From contig NZ_CP160680.1 in assembly GCF_040784935.1 (NCBI RefSeq), positions 496,001 through 560,000 on the forward strand: a DNA stretch of 64,000 nucleotides, given 5' to 3'. Source of the DNA: Lewinella sp. LCG006. GTDB taxonomy: Bacteria; Bacteroidota; Bacteroidia; Chitinophagales; Saprospiraceae. The translations under genes and the position numbers were made by a program. Every line of letters begins with the position of its first letter. Positions within the stretch are counted from its first letter, which is position 1. Shown here one piece after another: positions 37,967 through 44,186 of this stretch. The notes beneath the pieces were generated by a model. It made no database searches and was not told the origin of the DNA. It saw only the letters and a program-made list of their open reading frames with translations.

Positions 37967-38209
37967 CTACTTCGTGTTGGAATAACTAGTGAGTATAAAG
38001 TTGGGACTGCTTTTCCTTAAAATTTCAACGCCTATATCATCAAACTGCTCTAAAAACGTATCAAACATTGGCAACGCTGCCAGTGAAATACAATTTTTCG
38101 ATATTTTTCTAGAATCAAGGTAAATATCACTTGCAGCAGAACAGGCAAGCGTAGTGCAATTTACAGCTAAAACGAAGGGGAGGCATCCTTTTTCAGGATG
38201 AACGATCAT
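37967..38209 (-). CDS. Small hypothetical protein abutting the HD-domain gene
   Basis: An 80-residue ORF begins with an ATG that touches the TAG stop of the HD-domain gene with no gap, a layout that favours translational coupling. It contains four cysteines, three of them in GCLPFVLAVNCTTLACSA, and an acidic stretch FLEQFDDIGVEILRKSS. It fills the otherwise empty 303 bases before the subtilase gene. No family is recognised. A chance ORF is possible; the codon content looks plausible but not decisive. A hairpin (CATCCT-GAAAA-AGGATG) occurs within its first codons. Confidence 0.4.
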   Translation of the reverse strand: MIVHPEKGCLPFVLAVNCTTLACSAASDIYLDSRKISKNCISLAALPMFDTFLEQFDDIGVEILRKSSPNFILTSYSNTK

Positions 38210-38797
38210 CTACGAATAGGTCGCAACCAAGGCTTTCAAGTTGGCCAAATGCTGTAGCTTTTTCGGCCGGCGTCGCTGTATATTGACGGGCGTAAAAAAG
38301 GCATGCGTTTCTAAAAAACGGACCTGAATACGGTTCCATTCTTCCTCGGATTTAAGAATACCCGCAGCTTCTAGTTCTTTGAAAAGAGTAGCACCAATGG
38401 AATAAAAATCGGGGCGACCTAAATAATCCAAATCTGCATCACAAATAATCTCTTCTAGAGGATTACGAGGTGTCTGTGGAATTTTAGTTGCCATGATCAT
38501 TCCACAAATTCGTTCAATTTCTGAAGCAAAATAACCATATGCAGGCAAGGCTTCCCGAGCAATTTCGCACCCCCGCAACTCATGATCAAGACTGGAAAAC
38601 ATAAACCCGGCATCGTGATACAAAACAGCGGTTTTTAAAAGCATCGTCTCGTAGGCTGAGATGCGCATAAGGGCACACAACTCCTCCGCTACATATAATA
38701 CATCGAGTGTATGGTGCAAGCCATGGTAATAAAGTGATTGGGGTAACTCATTGGTGAGTTTCCCTAAAATATCAGCCTTAGCACCGAGGTAATCCAT
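38210..38797 (-). CDS. HD-domain phosphohydrolase-like protein
   Basis: The product is 195 residues. HD-superfamily metal ligands are visible: YHGLHHTLDVL (His), VLYHDAGFMF (His-Asp), SLDHELRGCEIARE (His) and IICDADLDYLG (Asp). Such proteins hydrolyse phosphoesters or nucleotides in the cytoplasm; the substrate here is not predictable. In Bacteroidota, similar HD proteins occur beside nucleotide-cyclase genes, but none is present here. Its stop codon abuts the start of the 80-residue ORF. Confidence 0.85.
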   Translation of the reverse strand: MDYLGAKADILGKLTNELPQSLYYHGLHHTLDVLYVAEELCALMRISAYETMLLKTAVLYHDAGFMFSSLDHELRGCEIAREALPAYGYFASEIERICGMIMATKIPQTPRNPLEEIICDADLDYLGRPDFYSIGATLFKELEAAGILKSEEEWNRIQVRFLETHAFFTPVNIQRRRPKKLQHLANLKALVATYS

Positions 38798-38877
38798 ACT
38801 GTAATTACTGTAGCAATTCTTGTGTCATTAACGACCTGCACCCTACGGGTGTTGCATTAATGGGGATTAATCTACAT

Positions 38878-38914
38878 AAATAATAGGAATGAGGAAACCC
38901 CATTCCTATTATTT
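38878..38914 (-). terminator. Hairpin terminator after the DUF4920 gene
   Basis: AAATAATAGGAATG (38878-38891) pairs perfectly with CATTCCTATTATTT (38901-38914) around a 9-base loop. On the minus strand it begins 6 bases after the DUF4920 stop and ends in TTATTT, so it is a likely, AT-rich terminator. Confidence 0.7.
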
Positions 38915-38919
38915 TATAA

Positions 38920-39423
38920 TTATTTCTTTACCAAAATAACGCCATCGGCAAGGAAACTCAATTCCCGCTTGGGTTCGGTAATGGCATCAATTTCTTCTTG
39001 AGATTTGCCCGCATCCTCTGCGTAATGACGAAGTTCATCTACGGGAGTAACCTGGTAAAAAGCCTTCCCATTCATGATCACTTCCCGGCCAGAAATATCT
39101 TTAGGCATGAAGAATCCATAGTCCTTAAAACGGACCATCATGTCTTCTCCCTCACCGTTGGTGATGCTCATCCAGCACCCCTTGTTTTGACAAACTTCGG
39201 CCACAGTACCTTGCACCGTAACAGCCAAACTGTCGGTATCTGTCACTTTTGACGATAAGTCCTCATAAGCAACGATGGCCTTAGGCGTAAAAGAAGCGCC
39301 AAAAGTTTGGTCGCCTGATTCCGCATTTTCAGAAGCCATGGCCTTAGACTGCCCAGTGGAACCACAAGCTGTTCCGAATCCTACAATAGCGATGAATGTA
39401 AATAATTGAAAAAAGTACTTCAT
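38920..39423 (-). CDS. DUF4920 lipoprotein
   Basis: The product is 167 residues from the ATG at 39423 (MKYFFQLFTFIAIVGFGTAC, predicted lipidated Cys20). A TTG five codons upstream is less likely. The globular part matches DUF4920: VQGTVAEVCQNKGCWMSITN, VRFKDYGFFMPKDISGREVI and MNGKAFYQVTPVDELRHYAED. The CxxxxCW pair in this OB-like fold suggests metal binding, but no activity is established. It is probably a periplasmic or outer-membrane lipoprotein. It is monocistronic, ending at the hairpin at 38878-38914. Confidence 0.85.
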   Translation of the reverse strand: MKYFFQLFTFIAIVGFGTACGSTGQSKAMASENAESGDQTFGASFTPKAIVAYEDLSSKVTDTDSLAVTVQGTVAEVCQNKGCWMSITNGEGEDMMVRFKDYGFFMPKDISGREVIMNGKAFYQVTPVDELRHYAEDAGKSQEEIDAITEPKRELSFLADGVILVKK

Positions 39424-39626
39424 GTTTTTTTTCTGCAAAAATAAGTAATTGTAGATAAATTATGTTAAAATCCATTACCCCCCAAACCGGTTTCTTGTAA
39501 AAACCCACCGTTCCCTTAAAACACCTGTGATCACTGACTTAAAAAAGTATTAATTCCCAAAAAAGGGTGCAATAAGTATACTCAAAATAAGGTTTTTATG
39601 ACACCCTGATTCAATCTGCTTCTCGC

Positions 39627-39634
39627 TATTTTTG
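39627..39634 (+). promoter_or_regulatory. Candidate -7 box upstream of the first MORN-caspase gene
   Basis: TATTTTTG matches TAnnTTTG exactly and lies 32 bases before the ATG at 39666, giving a plausible leader of about 25 bases. A clear -33 box is not seen at the expected spacing. Confidence 0.35.
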
Positions 39635-39665
39635 CAAATCCAATTGTCCCTAAAACAATCTTATC

Positions 39666-41300
39666 ATGAACAAGTCGCTCATTCTTTTTTGCCTGTTTAT
39701 ATTTACTAGTTTGGCACTGTCCGCGCAAATTGGCTGTAACAAAGGCAATTGCCTCAACGGCTATGGCACTTATAGCTTTCCTGGAGGAGCCCGCTATATC
39801 GGAGATTTCAAAGAAGGGAAAATGCACGGAGAGGGCATTCTCTACTATGCAGATGGTTCTAAATACGTTGGCAACTGGCTAGAACAGGAACGTGAGGGAA
39901 AGGGACGTATGACCTTTGCTAATGGCGATGTATATTTTGGCATTTTCAAAGCTGGAAAATTCCATGGTCAGGGAATCATGAATTATGCTAATGGCAACAG
40001 CTACGATGGCGAGTGGCGCAACGGTCAGCCTAATGGCCAAGGAACCTACAGTTTTCAAAGCAATGATCGCTACGAAGGCCAAATGAAAGACGGCCTTTTT
40101 CAAGGTACTGGTGCGATGTATTACGCCGATGGCAGCCGCTATGAAGGGGAATGGGAAAACAATAAACGGCAAGGCTTAGGTACACTCTACTACAATAATG
40201 GTGAACAAATCAACGGCCAATGGGAGAACAATCAATACCTGGCTGACTGGGGCCGGATGGCCTATTCCGGTGATACCACCAGCCTGCGCGACTGCAATAC
40301 CCAAAACTGTGATTCAGGAAAAGGTAAATTCCGTTACCAAGATGGATCCCAGTACTACGGTGATTTCAGCCAGGGTATTCCTGATGGTATTGGTTCTGTT
40401 TACTATTTCTCCGGTGATCGCTATGAGGGGGGGTGGAATCGACACGCGCCACACGGTAAAGGAGTGATGTACTACGCTAACGGCAAGGTCGTAGGCGCCA
40501 TTTGGGAACACGGTGTTCCCGTTCGCGAACTCTTTACCTCTCAACAAGAAGCACAAGCAACAGTAAGGGTGGATAGGAGTGCAGAAGTAAAAATCTGGGC
40601 CGTAGTTGTGGGTGCTGCTCGCTATACCCACATGCCGGTTTTGCGCTACACCGATGATGATGCTTACCAACTGTATGCCTTTTTGAAAAGCCCCGAAGGA
40701 GGTGCCTTGCCTGATCATCAGATTCAACTTTTGATTGATGAAGATGCAACACACCAGGGAATTCTCAATGCGATGCGTTCCGTTTTTCTTCGAGCCGACG
40801 ACAATGATATGATCCTTTTCTACTTCTCCGGACACGGCTTACAAGGTGCTTTTCTCCCTGTAGATTATGATGGGTTTGCTAACCGCCTGGAACACGAAGA
40901 AATCAGAGACATCTTGCGCCAAAGTCGCGCCAAACACAAGCTTGTACTGGCCGATGCTTGCCACGCAGGTAGCCTCCTGGCAGCACGTGCACCTATCCAT
41001 ATTGCCCTTCAAGAATATTATGACGCGTTGAATGCCAGCAGTGGCGGCACTGCGCTCTTGCTATCGTCTAAAGGCGAAGAATATTCGCTGGAAGACCGCG
41101 GCTTACGTTCTGGGATATTCAGTCACTTCCTCATCCGCGGATTAAAAGGAGAGGCGAATACCAACTCCGATAATTTGATCACCGTCAGAGAGTTGTTTAA
41201 CTTTGTTCACCAAAGGGTAAGACAATATACTGGCAACGTTCAAACGCCTACCCTCACCGGAACCTTTGACGACAATATGCCCGTTTCCGTTATCCGATAA
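39666..41300 (+). CDS. Exported MORN-repeat protein with C-terminal caspase-like peptidase (paralogue 1)
   Basis: The product is 544 residues with a signal peptide (MNKSLILFCLFIFTSLALSA). Residues 22-300 form two MORN blocks, each headed by a cysteine pair (GCNKGNCLNGYGTY near 22 and DCNTQNCDSGKGKF near 213), with units such as RYEGEWENNKRQGLGTLYY. Residues about 315-540 are a peptidase C14 (caspase/metacaspase) domain: the catalytic His is in YFSGHGLQGAF (near 388) and the catalytic Cys in VLADACHAGSLL (near 431). The IWAVVVGAARYTHMPVLRYT opening and LLIDEDATHQGILNAM are typical of bacterial caspase-like proteins. It should act in the periplasm or at the cell surface. The 650-residue paralogue follows after a 169-base gap containing a palindrome. 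Confidence 0.9.
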   Translation: MNKSLILFCLFIFTSLALSAQIGCNKGNCLNGYGTYSFPGGARYIGDFKEGKMHGEGILYYADGSKYVGNWLEQEREGKGRMTFANGDVYFGIFKAGKFHGQGIMNYANGNSYDGEWRNGQPNGQGTYSFQSNDRYEGQMKDGLFQGTGAMYYADGSRYEGEWENNKRQGLGTLYYNNGEQINGQWENNQYLADWGRMAYSGDTTSLRDCNTQNCDSGKGKFRYQDGSQYYGDFSQGIPDGIGSVYYFSGDRYEGGWNRHAPHGKGVMYYANGKVVGAIWEHGVPVRELFTSQQEAQATVRVDRSAEVKIWAVVVGAARYTHMPVLRYTDDDAYQLYAFLKSPEGGALPDHQIQLLIDEDATHQGILNAMRSVFLRADDNDMILFYFSGHGLQGAFLPVDYDGFANRLEHEEIRDILRQSRAKHKLVLADACHAGSLLAARAPIHIALQEYYDALNASSGGTALLLSSKGEEYSLEDRGLRSGIFSHFLIRGLKGEANTNSDNLITVRELFNFVHQRVRQYTGNVQTPTLTGTFDDNMPVSVIR

Positions 41301-41312
41301 GTGACGGATCAA

Positions 41313-41447
41313 AAATAACTTATTCCATTCCTGCCTGCGTACCGCAGGTAGGCAGGTTTGATTCGCTAAAATTTTCTAAGCAAGCAACTAAAAGGAGCTT
41401 GCGTGAAAATATTCGCGAATCGTTGGAAAAAATGGAATAAGTTATTT
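41313..41447. repeat. 135-bp palindromic element between the MORN-caspase paralogues
   Basis: The ends are perfect 17-base inverted repeats (AAATAACTTATTCCATT at 41313-41329 and AATGGAATAAGTTATTT at 41431-41447). Inside, a second arm pair (ATTCGCTAAAATTTTC ... GAAAATATTCGCGAAT) and a GCAAGC/GCTTGC pair continue the fold, and a side hairpin CCTGCCTGCG-TAC-CGCAGGTAGGCAGG lies near the left end. The element occupies most of the gap, starting 12 bases after the first gene's stop. It looks like a non-coding palindromic mobile or structural repeat; it could also terminate the first gene. Confidence 0.8.
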
Positions 41448-41469
41448 CCGTCAAATTACTAAACGCCCC

Positions 41470-43422
41470 ATGCAACTATCCCACAAAAGCTTCTTTTCGA
41501 TGCCCTGGTCAACTTTACTGATCTGCCCCTTTCTTCTCTTGGTATTTGGGCACTCACTAAAGTCTCAATGCCTCGAAGGAAACTGTGAGAATGGGGAAGG
41601 TATTTTTCGTTACCCCGACGGGAAGCGCTATAGTGGCACATTCAAGCAAGCTCAACCCGCTGGTGAAGGGGCCCTTTATCATCTTAATGGCGAGCGATAC
41701 CTAGGTCAGTTTTACGAAGGGAAGCCCCACGGACAAGGTATTTACTGGTACGCTGACGGAAGTTTCCGGCAAGGTTACTGGCGCAATGGTCGATTGATCC
41801 AGGGAAAAGATCACCCTGTGATGAACCAACCCAAAGGTGCGGCTCAGCCTGGTTGCGTGGCGGGAGACTGCACCAACGGCACCGGTACCTACCTCACTCC
41901 TGGTGGAGCGATATACGTAGGGCAATTCCTTCATGGCGAGATCCATGGCCAAGGCATCTGTACTTATGCCGATGGTAGCCGCTACGAAGGCCAATGGCAA
42001 CACCGCTATCCAGAAGGTTATGGTACCAAAATTTGGCCTGATGGGCAGCAATTTAGCGGACAATGGCGACGAGGGCAGCCTATTACCCAAAATGGCTTAT
42101 ACCAAAGAGCTGGTCAAGATTTCCTTTCGCTGAATGGTACCCTCGTTTTGCAATCGGGCTGTTTGCAGGGCAACTGTCAAGACGGACAAGGCATCTATGC
42201 TTATGCCGATGGTAGCCGCTACGAAGGTCAGTTTCTTGCCGGACAACCCCATGGACAGGGCGTTTTCTATTATCCCAACGGCGACTACTACCGTGGACAG
42301 TTTGCCTATGGCCTACCCCATGGACAAGGGCGCAGAGTTTGTACGGATGGCAATATCATGCAAGGTGACTGGCTGGAAGGAGGTTTCCTCCCTACGCGAA
42401 CCGCCGACCAAACCAAAGGATGCCTCAGTGGCAATTGCCAAAACGGCTTCGGCACCTATCGCTTCCAGCAAGGAGATCGCTACGAAGGGAGCTTCCTCAA
42501 TGGCAAGCCCCACGGTCATGGATTGGTGCAATATCAAAACGGCGATCGTTACGAAGGCGAGATGGAAGCGGGTGCTTTTTCCGGCTATGGCACTTACTAC
42601 GAAAAAAGTGGCAATATCTTTGAAGGCCTTTGGGCCGCGGGCAAATACCTCGGTAACACCCGCACCACCAACGCAACGCCCCAGCCTTCTGGTGCTACCC
42701 AGCGTGGCAAAACCTGGGCCCTCATCATTGGCGTCTCTTCTTACCAACACATGCCTGCTCTTCGCTTTCCCGATGATGATGCCTACCGCTTGTTTGCCTT
42801 CCTAAAAAGCCCTCAGGGGGGAGCTATCCCCGACCAACGCATCCAGGTCTTGATCGACGAAGATGCCACCCGAAAAAATATCCTGGAAGCCATGCAACGG
42901 CTCTTTCTCCAAGCAGGGCCTGACGATCTCTTGATCCTCTATTTTTCCGGCCACGGCATTCCTGGTGCTTTTTTGCCCATTGATTACAACGGTGCCGACA
43001 ATTTACTTACCCACCAGGAAATCAAGCAAATGTTGGATCGCAGTGCTGCTGGTTACAAACTATGCCTGGCGGATGCCTGCCACTCTGGAGGGCTCCTTGC
43101 TGCCCGCGGAGGCCAACTTCCGGATGTATTAAGTCGTTACTACGAAAACCTCGCCGATGCTCAAAGGGGTACAGCACTGATCATGTCCTCCAAAGCAGAA
43201 GAAACATCGCTCGAATCCAGTGGCCTCCGCCAAGGGGTATTCAGCCACTTCCTACTTCGTGGCCTCAAGGGGGAAGCCGACCAGGATGGCGATGGAGTCA
43301 TCAGGGTTCAAGAACTTTACCGCTACATTGGGGAACAGGTTACGGCTTATACCCGCTTCCAACAAAGCCCCGTTATTCAGGGAAATTACGACCAACGAAT
43401 GCCTGTTGCGGTACTCCGCTAA
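41470..43422 (+). CDS. Exported MORN-repeat protein with C-terminal caspase-like peptidase (paralogue 2)
   Basis: The product is 650 residues; the ATG at 41470 is used, with an ATG at 41500 as alternative. A hydrophobic signal segment (TLLICPFLLLVFGHSL) is followed by four MORN blocks, each headed by a cysteine pair: QCLEGNCENGEG, GCVAGDCTNGTG, GCLQGNCQDGQG and GCLSGNCQNGFG. Each block has two full MORN units and one partial one, so the array is strikingly regular. The peptidase C14 domain fills about residues 415-648 with YFSGHGIPGAFLPI (His near 495) and CLADACHSGGLLAA (Cys near 537). The caspase domain is clearly homologous to that of the upstream gene while block number differs (4 versus 2), pointing to duplication followed by array change. 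Confidence 0.9.
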   Translation: MQLSHKSFFSMPWSTLLICPFLLLVFGHSLKSQCLEGNCENGEGIFRYPDGKRYSGTFKQAQPAGEGALYHLNGERYLGQFYEGKPHGQGIYWYADGSFRQGYWRNGRLIQGKDHPVMNQPKGAAQPGCVAGDCTNGTGTYLTPGGAIYVGQFLHGEIHGQGICTYADGSRYEGQWQHRYPEGYGTKIWPDGQQFSGQWRRGQPITQNGLYQRAGQDFLSLNGTLVLQSGCLQGNCQDGQGIYAYADGSRYEGQFLAGQPHGQGVFYYPNGDYYRGQFAYGLPHGQGRRVCTDGNIMQGDWLEGGFLPTRTADQTKGCLSGNCQNGFGTYRFQQGDRYEGSFLNGKPHGHGLVQYQNGDRYEGEMEAGAFSGYGTYYEKSGNIFEGLWAAGKYLGNTRTTNATPQPSGATQRGKTWALIIGVSSYQHMPALRFPDDDAYRLFAFLKSPQGGAIPDQRIQVLIDEDATRKNILEAMQRLFLQAGPDDLLILYFSGHGIPGAFLPIDYNGADNLLTHQEIKQMLDRSAAGYKLCLADACHSGGLLAARGGQLPDVLSRYYENLADAQRGTALIMSSKAEETSLESSGLRQGVFSHFLLRGLKGEADQDGDGVIRVQELYRYIGEQVTAYTRFQQSPVIQGNYDQRMPVAVLR

Positions 43423-43460
43423 ACTTGTTTTTTTAACAACAAGTGGCGGAGCTTACCCAA

Positions 43461-43952
43461 TTACCTTGCTAACTTCATCACCTTCACAGTTCGCTGGCGG
43501 CCATCCTCTGCTTGTAGCTGTAGCAGGTAAACGCCTGCGGGATAGAGCTCAACATCTAGCGTAGCCTCGCCACTTACTGTGCCCCCATTCGCCAGTAAAC
43601 GCCCTTGAAGATCAAAGAGCTTTATTGACAAGGTCTCCGTTTGCGGAAAACGAACCTTTAACCAGGCCGTAGTTGGGTTAGGATAAACGCTTATCTCCCA
43701 ATCTTCCGGTAGTTCCTCCTCAGCCAACACCAACAGGTCATAATATACCTGATGGAATCCTTCGCCCAGTTCTAGTCCATTTTCGTGACGGCTAACTGCA
43801 ATTTCACCTACTGTCCAATGCAGGTTGCCGACCAGTATATTTTGGTAATAATCGCCTGCGCTCCCCACTACCGTGCGCGGCATATCCTGAGCTGTAAGCA
43901 TATTCATCAACAAGGCATTGAAGCCTAAAAAAAACAATAGATATTTTTTCAT
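43461..43952 (-). CDS. Small T9SS sorting-domain protein
   Basis: The product is 163 residues from the ATG at 43952 (signal MKKYLLFFLGFNALLMNMLTA); a TTG seven codons upstream is less likely. The middle contains the motif NLHWTVGEIAVSRHENGLEL and GEGFHQVYYD, which I recognise from small Bacteroidota proteins often encoded next to tail-fibre-like surface proteins. The C-terminal 75 residues (SVYPNPTTAWLKVRFPQTET ... LYPAGVYLLQLQAEDGRQRT) are a type A T9SS sorting domain. It is encoded directly after the collagen-like gene but beyond a terminator-like hairpin, so co-transcription is unlikely. It converges on the caspase gene at 43422. Confidence 0.8.
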   Translation of the reverse strand: MKKYLLFFLGFNALLMNMLTAQDMPRTVVGSAGDYYQNILVGNLHWTVGEIAVSRHENGLELGEGFHQVYYDLLVLAEEELPEDWEISVYPNPTTAWLKVRFPQTETLSIKLFDLQGRLLANGGTVSGEATLDVELYPAGVYLLQLQAEDGRQRTVKVMKLAR

Positions 43953-44132
43953 TTTGGTATTAGTATTGCGCAAAAAATAAAGTGTGATTTTTATTTCCGT
44001 ACTGTTCCTTATTAATATTTCACGGAATCGCTCTTGCCGTCCTTACCTTATCCTCAACAAAACACCTACGACTAATAGGTACAAACCAAGCAGGGTCGCA
44101 CGGCGCATCCCGATCTTTCATCCAGAGCATAA

Positions 44133-44180
44133 AACCCGGTACGTCCGCCGCCCGTTGAGGGCTAGCGGGCGTACCAGGTT
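44133..44180 (-). terminator. Hairpin terminator after the collagen-like gene
   Basis: AACCCGGTACGTCCGC (44133-44148) pairs with GCGGGCGTACCAGGTT (44165-44180), with two mismatches, and an inner CGCCC/GGGC extends the stem. On the minus strand it begins 6 bases after the stop codon at 44187 and is followed by TTTT. Confidence 0.7.
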
Positions 44181-44186
44181 ATCTGA

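Noticed and set aside
39582-39827. Antisense ORF of 81 codons over the start of the first MORN-caspase gene
   Set aside because: It lies opposite the signal peptide region of a well supported gene and shows no family features; it is most likely a shadow ORF.
40314-40835. Large antisense ORF (173 codons) within the first MORN-caspase gene
   Set aside because: Repetitive MORN codons leave long open frames on the opposite strand; no independent domain is visible.
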